DNA from: Winogradskyella sp.
GTDB lineage: Bacteria > Bacteroidota > Bacteroidia > Flavobacteriales > Flavobacteriaceae
Assembly (NCBI GenBank): GCA_028383925.1
Contig: JAOEWO010000024.1
Location: 1 to 37,371 of the forward strand
Length of the DNA: 37,371 bases
Direction: 5' to 3'
Positions 24,838-33,347 of the stretch are shown in pieces. The notes below the pieces were generated by a model. It was not told the DNA's origin, did not search any database, and worked only from the letters and a program-made list of their open reading frames with translations. The stretch's first letter is position 1, and each line of letters starts with the position of its first letter. Position numbers and translations under genes: made by a program.

Positions 24838-26958
24838 ATGAGGTGTAATAATATAATAGGTTCTGTAACGTTGTTTTTTATGGTTGTTAGCTGTTCTCAA
24901 CAAAATAAATCTAACGACACCATTAATCTTAAAAAATCTAATGACCTAATAAATGAAACGAGTCCTTATCTCTTGCAGCATGCATACAATCCGGTAGACT
25001 GGAAACCTTGGAATGACGCTGCACTTACATTAGCTAAAAAACAAGATAAATTAATAGTCATTTCTATTGGGTATTCTGCATGCCATTGGTGCCATGTTAT
25101 GGAAGAAGAGAGTTTTCAAAATGACTCTGTGGCTGCGCTAATGAATCAAAACTTTATAAGTATAAAAGTAGATAGAGAAGAACGACCAGATATAGACCAA
25201 ATTTATATGAGTGCCGTGCAGTTAATGACGGGTAGCGGTGGATGGCCACTAAACTGCATTACGTTACCAGACGGAAGGCCTGTTTTTGGTGGTACTTATT
25301 TTACAAAACAACAATGGACAAAGATATTAGAAGACATGTCCCGTTTGTATAAAGAAGATCCAGATAAAGTTATTGCTTACGCAAAAAAACTTACTGAAGG
25401 TATTAAAAATACAAACCTCGTAGAAATTAATAATGAAGATTTGCCCTTTAAAAAAGAACAACTTAAACGCATAGTTAAAGATTATAAGACCACTTTAGAT
25501 TTTAAAGATGGCGGTCAAAAGAATGCGCCAAAATTTCCTATGCCAGCTAATTTAAGCTTCTTATTACGGTATAGTTTTCAAAATTCTGATAAAGAACTAC
25601 AACAATACATCACAACAAGCCTAACTAAATTGGCTAATGGAGGTATTTATGATCAAATAGGTGGTGGTTTTTCCAGATATTCTGTAGATGAAAGATGGCA
25701 TGTGCCACATTTCGAAAAAATGCTTTATGATAATGCGCAATTAGTCAGCTTATATTCAAAAGCATATCAGTTTACTAAAAATGAAAGTTTTAAAACCGTT
25801 GTAGAAGAAACGTTAGATTTTATTGAAGCAGAATTTGAACAACAAGATGGGGCTTTTTATTCCTCTTTAGACGCAGACAGTAAAAATACAGAAGGCGAAT
25901 TACAAGAAGGTTCTTATTATGTTTGGACACAAGATAAACTTAAGTCATTACTAGCTGAGGATTTTAATTTATTTAAAACGTATTACAATATTAATGCTAT
26001 AGGGAAATGGGAAAAAGATAATTATATATTGTTTAAGACTAAAACTGACAAAGCGTTTTTAGATACAAATAACATAACTCACGTAGAATTTGTATCTAAA
26101 GTTAAATTATGGAAATCTAAATTATTAAAAATCCGAAATGAGCGTAACCGACCAAGAACAGACGATAAAACACTTACCTCTTGGAACGCGCTAATGCTAG
26201 AAGCTTATGTAGATGCTTACCGTGTATTTGGCAAAAAAATATATTTAGATAAAGCCATTAAAATTGCAGAATTCATAAAAGAACATCAAATAAAGCAAGA
26301 CAACTCACTTTTTCACAACTATAAAGATGGAAAAAGTACTATAGACGGGTTTTCTGAAGATTATGCACATACAATTTCTGCTTACATAGAACTTTACCAA
26401 GCTACCTTTAATGAGCAATGGCTAAAATTAGCAAATGATTTAATGCATTACGTCACAACGCATTTCTTTAATAAAGAAACGGGTATGTTTCATTTTACTT
26501 CATCTACTGCCACTAATCTTATTGCTCGTAAAATAGAAGTTTTAGATAATGTCATCTCATCATCTAACTCTGTGTTAGCAAATTGTTTATTTAAGTTAGG
26601 CCATTACAATGCTAATAAGGATTATTTAAATAAGGCCAAACAAATGCTTAGTAATGTAAATAACGATATAGAAAAAGCACCAACAGGTTACTCTAATTGG
26701 TTAAACTTATATTTAAATTATTCAAATCCTTATTATGAAGTCGCTATATCTGGTAAAGATGCTTATACAAAATTAAGAGAACTCGATGCTTTTTATATAC
26801 CCAATATTTTAATATCTGGGTCTACAACAGCTAGTAACACACCGCTTTTACAAAACAAATATATTGAAGATGAAACCTATTTATATGTTTGTACTAATGG
26901 CACATGTAAATTACCTGTAACACATGCTTTAAAAGCAAAGGAACAGATTTTAAAATAG
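24838..26958 (+). CDS. DUF255/YyaL-type thioredoxin-fold protein, lipoprotein form
   Basis: The 706-residue protein matches the YyaL / spermatogenesis-associated protein 20 family. A thioredoxin-like DUF255 domain covers about residues 36-200, with [19 protein letters not shown] and the motif [12 protein letters not shown] (C82 and C85), followed by [10 protein letters not shown] and GSGGWPL. The remainder (about 210-690) is an alpha/alpha toroid-like region with [44 protein letters not shown] and FSEDYA. The N-terminus is a lipoprotein signal (VVSC, Cys 19), unlike the cytosolic bacterial members. The function of the family is not established. It follows the PUL terminator, so it is probably a separate unit. 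TTG at 24804 and TAATTTG at 24824 form a weak promoter candidate very close to the ATG. Confidence 0.85.
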   Translation: MRCNNIIGSVTLFFMVVSCSQQNKSNDTINLKKSNDLINETSPYLLQHAYNPVDWKPWNDAALTLAKKQDKLIVISIGYSACHWCHVMEEESFQNDSVAALMNQNFISIKVDREERPDIDQIYMSAVQLMTGSGGWPLNCITLPDGRPVFGGTYFTKQQWTKILEDMSRLYKEDPDKVIAYAKKLTEGIKNTNLVEINNEDLPFKKEQLKRIVKDYKTTLDFKDGGQKNAPKFPMPANLSFLLRYSFQNSDKELQQYITTSLTKLANGGIYDQIGGGFSRYSVDERWHVPHFEKMLYDNAQLVSLYSKAYQFTKNESFKTVVEETLDFIEAEFEQQDGAFYSSLDADSKNTEGELQEGSYYVWTQDKLKSLLAEDFNLFKTYYNINAIGKWEKDNYILFKTKTDKAFLDTNNITHVEFVSKVKLWKSKLLKIRNERNRPRTDDKTLTSWNALMLEAYVDAYRVFGKKIYLDKAIKIAEFIKEHQIKQDNSLFHNYKDGKSTIDGFSEDYAHTISAYIELYQATFNEQWLKLANDLMHYVTTHFFNKETGMFHFTSSTATNLIARKIEVLDNVISSSNSVLANCLFKLGHYNANKDYLNKAKQMLSNVNNDIEKAPTGYSNWLNLYLNYSNPYYEVAISGKDAYTKLRELDAFYIPNILISGSTTASNTPLLQNKYIEDETYLYVCTNGTCKLPVTHALKAKEQILK

Positions 26959-27004
26959 TAGAAAGAAGTACCGAAAGAAAACATTTTAAGTTAAAATAAA
27001 ACAT

Positions 27005-27039
27005 AAAAAAATCCAGACACTTAATGTCTGGATTTTTTT
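27005..27039. terminator. Bidirectional terminator between convergent genes
   Basis: AAAAAAATCCAGACA (27005-27019) and its perfect 15-nt complement (27025-27039) flank the loop CTTAA. Each strand ends in a T run, so it can serve both the + strand gene ending at 26958 and the - strand gene ending at 27057. Confidence 0.92.
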
Positions 27040-27056
27040 ATTTTAAAACCTAATCA

Positions 27057-27449
27057 TTAATTACCCTTCATTTTATCTGCAGCACCTTTTACTGCATCAG
27101 ATCCAGCTTTTTTAGCTTTATCTACAGCGTCATTTCCAGCTTTTTTGGCAGCATCTGCGGCTTCATTTCCTGCGTCTTTAACGTCATTTACCATACCTTC
27201 AGCATCTTCTTTTACGCTATCTACAGCATCTGTAGCAGCGTCTTCTGCACTATGCATTGCGTCTGTTGCAGCATCTTTAGCATTGTCCATTGCATCTCCT
27301 GCAGCTTCTTTTGCGTCATCTACAGCATCAGCAGCTGCGTTTGCAGCATTTTCAACAGCATCTTCAGCTCCTTCTTTTGTCTCTCTACAAGACGTAAATG
27401 ATAATCCTAGTACGGCAACAAGTGCCAAACTTAATACAACTTTTTTCAT
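27057..27449 (-). CDS. Ala-rich helical lipoprotein with 11-residue repeats
   Basis: This 130-residue protein has a lipoprotein signal peptide (LSFTSC, lipid-Cys near residue 21). The mature part is almost only A, D, E, K, N and V and falls into 11-residue units: DAVENAANAAA, DAVDDAKEAAG, DAMDNAKDAAT, DAMHSAEDAAT, DAVDSVKEDAE, then looser Lys-rich units. This hendecad pattern predicts one long amphipathic helix, as in LEA-group-3 or apolipoprotein-like proteins. A role in envelope stress or desiccation protection is a guess from composition. The opposite strand is also open over much of this length, which is a by-product of the repetitive composition. Confidence 0.85.
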   Translation of the reverse strand: MKKVVLSLALVAVLGLSFTSCRETKEGAEDAVENAANAAADAVDDAKEAAGDAMDNAKDAATDAMHSAEDAATDAVDSVKEDAEGMVNDVKDAGNEAADAAKKAGNDAVDKAKKAGSDAVKGAADKMKGN

Positions 27450-27547
27450 GTTAATAGTTTTAGTGTTAATTATTGTGATTGCACTAAAATAGTAATTTCA
27501 ATGAAGTTTTAACATAATTTTATTAATCATTAATAGTGCTATACAAA

Positions 27548-28816
27548 TCATATACGCACATAATCAAGTATTTGGATTACCGCTCCTCTATTTTTTTCTA
27601 TAAAACTCTTGTTAATTGTACCTTGTTTTTTTCTACGATTGCTTTGCTTTACCAACACTTCTAACGCGGTTTCTAAGTCTGCTCTATTTGTAATAGATGT
27701 AATGCCGCCATAACCAGTAAGTACTTCTGCTTCTGGAAATTTTTTATAATTTTTACCAATGAGTATAGGTACTCCAAAAACGGCAGGTTCTAAGACATTG
27801 TGTAAACCCGTTGAGCCAGCAGCTCCACCAACATAGGCAATGTCTGCATAGCTATAAACACGACTTAAATAACCGATAGTATCTAAAATAAAAACAGAAT
27901 ACGTACTTAGATCTTTATTAGCCATATTAGAAAAACATACCGTTTTTACTTTAAGTTGAGATTTTAGAGATTCTATATAGCTTGTCTTTATTTCGTGAGG
28001 TGCTATAATAAATTTAATATCACCATCTGACTTGTTTATATAATCTATAAATAATTTATCATCGTCGGGCCATGTGCTACCAAATACAACACAAAGTTTA
28101 TCTTGTTTAAAGCTGCTAATAAAAGGAACAGAGTTGTTTATTGACAGTTGGTTTGAAACACGATCAAAACGTGTATCTCCAGAAACAGTAACTGCGTTTA
28201 AGCCTATTTTAGAAAGAAGTTTTTTAGAATTTTCGTCTTGTGTAAATATATGATTAAATGCAAATAGTGCTGATTTTGTCAAACGACCATACCATTTAAA
28301 AAAACGCTGATCTTTTCTAAAAACAGCAGATATTAAGATGCATTTTAGGTTTCGTTTTTTTATCTCTAATAACAGGTTTGGCCAAATTTCATACTTTACA
28401 AATACAATACAATTAGGATTAAGTAGATCTAAAAATCGCCGAGCATTTCTTCTTGTATCTAACGGAAGATACACCACTAAATCTGCAATTTTAGTATTTT
28501 TTCTTACCTCATAACCCGATGGTGAAAAAAAAGAAATAACGACTTTATAATTAGGGTATTTTAATTTTAAGCCTTCAAAAACAGGAAGTCCTTGTTCGTA
28601 CTCTCCTAAAGATGCACAATGAAACCAAAACGTTTTATCACTTGGTTTTATTTCGTTTTTAAGTTTGTTAAATGTTTCTTTTCTACCAACAACACCCTTT
28701 TTTAATTTAGGATTAAAAAGGGCTATTAGTTTTATAAAAAAACTCGCGAGGTAAATTCCTGTAGAATAGAATAGTTTCAAATACCAAAAATTTATGCTAA
28801 AATACATTTCTTTCAA
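27548..28816 (-). CDS. waaA: 3-deoxy-D-manno-octulosonic acid (Kdo) transferase
   Basis: The 422-residue product matches WaaA/KdtA, which transfers Kdo from CMP-Kdo to lipid IVA at the inner membrane during lipopolysaccharide core synthesis. A hydrophobic N-terminal anchor (about residues 8-34) is followed by the GT-B glycosyltransferase. The catalytic Glu lies in WFHCASLGEYEQG (E72). Other motifs are FVKYEIWPNLL, SGDTRFDRV, FGSTWPDDD, APHEI and the nucleotide-sugar region YVGGAAGSTGLHNVLEPAVFG, seen as YVGGAAGSTGLHN and EPAVFG. Length is normal. A start at codon 4 is also possible. It is transcribed divergently from the aminotransferase gene at 28902. Confidence 0.95.
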   Translation of the reverse strand: MKEMYFSINFWYLKLFYSTGIYLASFFIKLIALFNPKLKKGVVGRKETFNKLKNEIKPSDKTFWFHCASLGEYEQGLPVFEGLKLKYPNYKVVISFFSPSGYEVRKNTKIADLVVYLPLDTRRNARRFLDLLNPNCIVFVKYEIWPNLLLEIKKRNLKCILISAVFRKDQRFFKWYGRLTKSALFAFNHIFTQDENSKKLLSKIGLNAVTVSGDTRFDRVSNQLSINNSVPFISSFKQDKLCVVFGSTWPDDDKLFIDYINKSDGDIKFIIAPHEIKTSYIESLKSQLKVKTVCFSNMANKDLSTYSVFILDTIGYLSRVYSYADIAYVGGAAGSTGLHNVLEPAVFGVPILIGKNYKKFPEAEVLTGYGGITSITNRADLETALEVLVKQSNRRKKQGTINKSFIEKNRGAVIQILDYVRI

Positions 28817-28901
28817 TTAAATGCATTGTTATAGCAATTACAATTTCGTATTTTCGCTAAAGCACTTTGGTGCTCATAATATTCAAAATGTAGTCTTCAG
28901 A

Positions 28902-30062
28902 ATGAAAAAAATTCAAATGGTAGACCTTCAAGGTCAATATGCAAAAATTAAAGATGTTGTAGATGCTTCAATGGAAGAAGTGATGAATAGTGCAGCATTT
29001 ATAAATGGTCCAAAAGTACATCAGTTTCAAAAAAATCTTGAAGATTACTTAGGTGTAAAACATGTAATACCGTGTGCAAATGGTACAGATGCTTTACAAA
29101 TTGCAATGATGGGATTGGGTTTAAAGCCAGGTGATGAGGTTATAACTGTAGATTTTACATTTGCAGCAACGGTAGAAGTTATTGCTTTATTGCAGTTAAC
29201 TCCTGTTTTGGTTGATGTAGACCCTGTAACTTTTAATATTGATGTTGCTGCTATAGAGAAAGCAATTACGCCAAAAACAAAAGCAATTGTACCAGTACAT
29301 TTATTTGGTTTAGCTGCAGATATGGATGCTATTATGCATCTTGCAAAAGCACATAACTTATATATAATTGAAGATAATGCACAAGGTATTGGCTCAGGTT
29401 ACACTCATAAAGATGGAACTAAAACAAAAACAGGTGCCATAGGTCATGTCGCATCTACATCATTTTTTCCGTCTAAAAATTTAGGCTGTTACGGTGATGG
29501 TGGTGCCATATTTACAAATGATGACGATTTAGCACACACTATTAGAGGTATCGTAAACCATGGTATGTACAAACGTTACCACCATGATGTTGTTGGTGTA
29601 AACTCGCGTTTAGACTCTATACAAGCTGCAGTTTTAGATGCTAAGTTACCGCATTTAGATACGTATAATAATGCGCGTAGAAATGCAGCTAGAAAATATA
29701 ACGATGCATTTAAAAATCACCCAAATATTACAACACCAAGTGGTTTAACTAATTGCGATTCTATTTGCGATACCTGCGATTGTCATGTGTTTCATCAATA
29801 TACTTTAAATTTAAAAGGTGTAGATAGAGATGCTTTAGTTGCACATTTACAAGAAAAAAATATACCGTGTGGTGTGTATTACCCAATTCCGCTTCATAAA
29901 CAAAAAGCATATACAGATACACGTTATAATGAAGATGATTTTACAATAACAAATCAACTTGTTACGTCTGTAATTTCATTACCAATGCATACAGAATTAG
30001 ATGATGAGCAAATAGAATGTATAACCTCAACAGTTTTGGATTTTATTAATTCAAATTCTTAA
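28902..30062 (+). CDS. DegT/DnrJ/EryC1/StrS-family sugar aminotransferase
   Basis: ATG at 28902 gives a 386-residue protein starting MKKIQMVDLQGQY, the usual family N-terminus. An upstream in-frame ATG at 28821 would add 27 residues with no family likeness. This is a PLP-dependent fold-type I enzyme that aminates nucleotide-linked keto-sugars for surface polysaccharide. The PLP-binding motifs are CANGTDAL, FTFAATVEVI, EDNAQGIGS and the internal-aldimine lysine K192 in STSFFPSKNLGCYGDGGA, seen as FFPSKNLGCYGDGG. The C-terminal half carries a Cys cluster, C285-x3-C289-x2-C292-x-C294, just before HVFHQY. It stands next to galE and close to waaA, which suits envelope glycan synthesis. Confidence 0.92.
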   Translation: MKKIQMVDLQGQYAKIKDVVDASMEEVMNSAAFINGPKVHQFQKNLEDYLGVKHVIPCANGTDALQIAMMGLGLKPGDEVITVDFTFAATVEVIALLQLTPVLVDVDPVTFNIDVAAIEKAITPKTKAIVPVHLFGLAADMDAIMHLAKAHNLYIIEDNAQGIGSGYTHKDGTKTKTGAIGHVASTSFFPSKNLGCYGDGGAIFTNDDDLAHTIRGIVNHGMYKRYHHDVVGVNSRLDSIQAAVLDAKLPHLDTYNNARRNAARKYNDAFKNHPNITTPSGLTNCDSICDTCDCHVFHQYTLNLKGVDRDALVAHLQEKNIPCGVYYPIPLHKQKAYTDTRYNEDDFTITNQLVTSVISLPMHTELDDEQIECITSTVLDFINSNS

Positions 30063-30139
30063 CTCATTTATAAAAAGCAATTTCCTCCAAAAATTATAAA
30101 TTAAGAATAGGTAGTACTATTCAAAAATTACAAGCACAC

Positions 30140-31159
30140 ATGAAAATATTAGTAACAGGAGGTTTAGGTTTTATAGGTTCGCATACAGTAGTAGAGTTGC
30201 AAAATGCAGGCTTTGAAGTCTTAATTATTGATAATCTCGAGAATTCTACAATTGAGGTTTTGGACGGAATTACAAATATTACCAAAGTAAGACCTCATTT
30301 TCAAAAGTTAGATTTAAGAGTAAAAGAAGATGTTAAATCTTATTTTAAAACGCACAACGATATTGCTGGTATTATACATTTTGCAGCAAATAAAGCTGTT
30401 GGCGAAAGTGTAAACGAACCATTAAAGTATTATGAAAACAATATAAACTCGCTTGTCTATATTTTACAAGAGTTATGTAAATTAAACCATCAAAATTTTA
30501 TATTTAGTTCATCTTGTACTGTATATGGTCAGGCAGATACATTGCCAATTACAGAAAATGCACCGGTTAAGCCTGCAGAATCTCCTTACGGAAATACAAA
30601 GCAAATTGGTGAAGAAATTATACGAGATACGTGCAGGATTAATGACAAATTAAGCAGTATTGCTTTGCGTTATTTTAACCCTATTGGTGCGCACCCTACT
30701 ACAGAAATTGGGGAATTACCTATAGGTGTGCCACAAAATTTAGTGCCATTTATAACACAAACGGCTATAGGTATGAGGGAGCAACTATCTGTTTTTGGTG
30801 GCAATTATGCAACACCAGATGGTACTTGTATAAGAGATTATATTCATGTGGTTGATTTGGCCAAAGCTCATGTAATAGCATTACAGCGCTTATTAGAGCA
30901 AAAGAATAAGTCTAATTTTGAAGTGTTTAATTTAGGTACAGGTAAAGGTAGTTCTGTATTAGATGCTATTACGTCTTTTGAGAAAGTCTCTGGTAAAAAA
31001 TTAAACTATCAAATTGTAGATAGAAGGGAAGGTGATGTGGTTTCTGCTTATGCTGAAACAACCTCGGCAAATACTGTTTTAGGTTGGAAAACAGAATTAA
31101 CTTTAGACGATGCCATGGATTCTGCTTGGAAGTGGGAACAAAAAATTAGAGCTAAATAG
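30140..31159 (+). CDS. galE: UDP-glucose 4-epimerase
   Basis: The 339-residue protein is a short-chain dehydrogenase/reductase of the extended type. The NAD-binding motif GGLGFIG is at residues 7-13. IDNLENS, HFAANKAVGES, the SSSCTVYG strand (S123-S125) and the catalytic pair Y150-x3-K154 in SPYGNTK follow, then RYFNPIGAHP and IRDYIHVVDLAKAH. Length is normal for GalE. It interconverts UDP-glucose and UDP-galactose in the cytosol. It follows the aminotransferase gene after 77 bp in the same direction and may be co-transcribed with it. It could also link glucose-1-phosphate metabolism to surface sugars, but this is inference. Confidence 0.95.
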   Translation: MKILVTGGLGFIGSHTVVELQNAGFEVLIIDNLENSTIEVLDGITNITKVRPHFQKLDLRVKEDVKSYFKTHNDIAGIIHFAANKAVGESVNEPLKYYENNINSLVYILQELCKLNHQNFIFSSSCTVYGQADTLPITENAPVKPAESPYGNTKQIGEEIIRDTCRINDKLSSIALRYFNPIGAHPTTEIGELPIGVPQNLVPFITQTAIGMREQLSVFGGNYATPDGTCIRDYIHVVDLAKAHVIALQRLLEQKNKSNFEVFNLGTGKGSSVLDAITSFEKVSGKKLNYQIVDRREGDVVSAYAETTSANTVLGWKTELTLDDAMDSAWKWEQKIRAK

Positions 31160-31646
31160 ATTAAAATATAACTTTAAATAGCGTTGTCGTATTATTTTAA
31201 TGATTTCATTAAAGGTTAAAATTTTTCTGTTTTATGTAGTTGCAAAGTTTTAGTAAACTTTAAAAAGCGGCTGCTTTTATTTTGACATAGTAATGAACGA
31301 GTGGCGAGAAATTTTATACTATCGCGATTCTTTTTTTGATTCTTTTTTAGCGAAAAGCCATGCTCTTTAAAAGCATTTTTTGTCTTTTTTCTAATCCACG
31401 GGTTTAAAACTTAGAGTAGTTTATTTTAAAAAAAAGTGCGGTATTTATAAAAACTAAATCAAATTAATGGTTTTAGTCATTATTAAATCAATAGCTATTT
31501 TTGATTCTTGTTGCTGATTTAGGAATTGTTTTAGTGTCTGATTTTCAATATGATAATGGTATCTTAGTTTTATGATGTTTTAACACTTTAAGCTTGCTGT
31601 ATCGTTTAAGTCTTTGTTGCTTTGTGCTTAATGATAATTGAATACC
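31160..31646. other. AT-rich intergenic region with weak hairpins
   Basis: Nearly 490 bp without a supported gene. It holds three weak hairpins: TTTAATG-4 nt-CATTAAA (31196-31213), AAAAGC-GGCT-GCTTTT (31263-31278) and ATGCT-7 nt-AGCAT followed by T residues (31360-31381). Any of them may end the galE transcript. A 25-codon open frame (31293-31370, MNEWREILYYRDSFF...) is present but unsupported. No tRNA or known RNA was recognised. Confidence 0.4.
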
Positions 31647-31838
31647 ATGAAACTGATAAGCATTAAAAGAGAAACAATACAAGAAAGTAGGTTCACAAAA
31701 AAGATGGGCCTTCTTGCAACAAAAGTCACTTATATTAAAAAGCAATTTTTAAACATTCCTATTAAAACTATCCACAAGTATCGCGAAACTTATTACGGAG
31801 AAGTTAAGGATTGTGCAGATTGCCAACTTTCTAATTAG
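31647..31838 (+). CDS. Conserved-looking 63-residue small protein
   Basis: ATG at 31647 gives a 63-residue basic protein starting MKLISIKRETIQ and ending with TYYGEVKDCADCQLSN, with a CxxC pair near the C-terminus. It looks like a short conserved protein I associate with Flavobacteriia, of unknown function; that recollection is not verified. There is no signal peptide or membrane segment. A TTG three codons earlier is a less likely start. It ends 1 bp before the convergent lspA stop. The overlapping opposite-strand frame (31545-31745) looks non-coding. Confidence 0.65.
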   Translation: MKLISIKRETIQESRFTKKMGLLATKVTYIKKQFLNIPIKTIHKYRETYYGEVKDCADCQLSN

Positions 31839-31839
31839 T

Positions 31840-32331
31840 CTAAGCCTTTTCTATTTTATCTTTATTAAAGATACCTCCAATTAACAGCATAATCATACCT
31901 GTAGTTACTGAGATATCAGCAACATTAAAGATACCTGTTCTAAAGATACCACCTAGGTCAATAAAGAAAAAATCGGTTACTTTACCATACACAATCCTAT
32001 CAAAAACATTTGCAATACCACCACCTATAATACAGCAAAAAGCAATAAGGCTTAAGCGGTCTAATTCTTTTGTTTTAACGATATAGTATATAACGTAACC
32101 AAGTACCAGAGTAGGTAGTATAAGTAAAAAGATAAGTTTTAATGTAGGGTGCATATCGCTACCCATACCTAAAAATGCACCTTCATTATAGACGTTGGTA
32201 AGTATAAAACGATCACCAATAATCTCAATAATTTCGCGTAGCTCAATATTAGCTCTAACACTAAACTTAGAGATTTGATCTATTGTGATATTAAAAATAA
32301 TAAGGATAACTATAAATAAGTTTCTTTTCAA
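31840..32331 (-). CDS. lspA: Lipoprotein signal peptidase (signal peptidase II)
   Basis: The 163-residue integral membrane protein has four predicted helices and the family motifs NEGAFLG, GGIANVFDRI and FNVADISVTTG. The catalytic aspartates are D111 and D139. It cleaves the signal peptide of prolipoproteins in the inner membrane, before the diacylglyceryl-Cys. The many lipoproteins of the neighbouring PUL depend on it, though lspA is a general housekeeping gene. Length is normal. It follows fabD by 13 bp on the same strand, suggesting co-transcription. Confidence 0.96.
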   Translation of the reverse strand: MKRNLFIVILIIFNITIDQISKFSVRANIELREIIEIIGDRFILTNVYNEGAFLGMGSDMHPTLKLIFLLILPTLVLGYVIYYIVKTKELDRLSLIAFCCIIGGGIANVFDRIVYGKVTDFFFIDLGGIFRTGIFNVADISVTTGMIMLLIGGIFNKDKIEKA

Positions 32332-32344
32332 AACGATAGTGAGA

Positions 32345-33238
32345 TTAGGCGTTAGTTATAAGCGTAGCAGAAGCCGTTACGGAGTCTCTGTTTATTTTCT
32401 TTACTAACCCTTGTAAAACTTTGCCTGGGCCAACTTCTGTAAAATGTAAAGCACCGTCTGCAATCATTTGCTTTACAGACTGCGTCCAGCGGACAGGTGC
32501 TGTTAATTGAGAAATTAGATTTGCTTTTATTTCGTTTTCATCAGTAATAGCAGAAGCCGTTACATTTTGATATATTGGGCAATTGGGTTTACTAAATGTG
32601 GTATTTTTAATTGCAGCAGCGAGTTCTTCGCGAGCAGGCTCCATTAAAGGAGAATGAAATGCACCACCAACAGGTAAAACCAAAGCACGTCTTGCTCCTT
32701 CTGTTTTAAGTGCTTCACATGCTTTATTAATAGCTTCAACATCACCAGAGATCACTAATTGTCCAGGGCAGTTGTAGTTAGCAGCAACAACAACACCGTC
32801 AATAGTAGCACATACTTTTTCTACAATGGCATCGTCTAAGCCCAAAACAGCGGCCATAGTACTAGGCTGTAATTCACATGCTTTTTGCATAGCTTGTGCA
32901 CGTTGAGATACTAATTTTAAACCATCTTCAAAAGTTAATGCACCAGCTGCAACTAAGGCAGAAAATTCACCAAGAGAATGCCCTGCAACCATATCTGGTT
33001 TAAACGATTCTCTTAATGTTTTTGCTAGTATAACCGAATGTAAAAATATAGCAGGTTGTGTAACTTTAGTTTCCTTTAAATCTTCATCAGAACCCTCAAA
33101 CATAATATCGGTAATAGGAAACCCTAAAATGGTATTAGCTTTTTCAAAAAGTTCTTGTGCTAAAGGTGAGTTTTCGTAAAGCTCTAAGCCCATACCTGAG
33201 AATTGAGCTCCTTGACCAGGAAATATATATGCGTTCAT
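32345..33238 (-). CDS. fabD: Malonyl-CoA:ACP transacylase
   Basis: The 297-residue cytosolic enzyme loads malonyl groups onto acyl carrier protein for fatty-acid synthesis. The N-terminal YIFPGQGAQFSGMG, the nucleophile elbow AGHSLGEFSALVAAG with S88, and the catalytic His H195 in GGAFHSPLM are all present, as are QPAIF and the C-terminal FTEVGPGKVLQGL. Length is typical for FabD. It is followed by lspA after 13 bp. Confidence 0.97.
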   Translation of the reverse strand: MNAYIFPGQGAQFSGMGLELYENSPLAQELFEKANTILGFPITDIMFEGSDEDLKETKVTQPAIFLHSVILAKTLRESFKPDMVAGHSLGEFSALVAAGALTFEDGLKLVSQRAQAMQKACELQPSTMAAVLGLDDAIVEKVCATIDGVVVAANYNCPGQLVISGDVEAINKACEALKTEGARRALVLPVGGAFHSPLMEPAREELAAAIKNTTFSKPNCPIYQNVTASAITDENEIKANLISQLTAPVRWTQSVKQMIADGALHFTEVGPGKVLQGLVKKINRDSVTASATLITNA

Positions 33239-33347
33239 TTGTATTTCAATTTAAGTGTGTAAAAATAGCAATAATATTGTAATCAGTTAGTAGTGTACAG
33301 TCGTAGTTTTTAGTTTCAAGATTTACCAGCTATTACAGTACTAAACT

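Noticed and set aside
27145..27492. + strand open frame, 115 codons, Ala/Ser-rich
   Set aside because: It is antisense to the repetitive lipoprotein gene; its openness follows from the repeated codons, and the product lacks family features.
28821..28901. Upstream ATG of the DegT aminotransferase
   Set aside because: The extra 27 residues have no family likeness and would almost abut the divergent waaA start, leaving no room for promoters.
31545..31745. - strand open frame, 66 codons
   Set aside because: It overlaps the more credible 63-residue + strand gene, has unusual composition and no recognisable motif.
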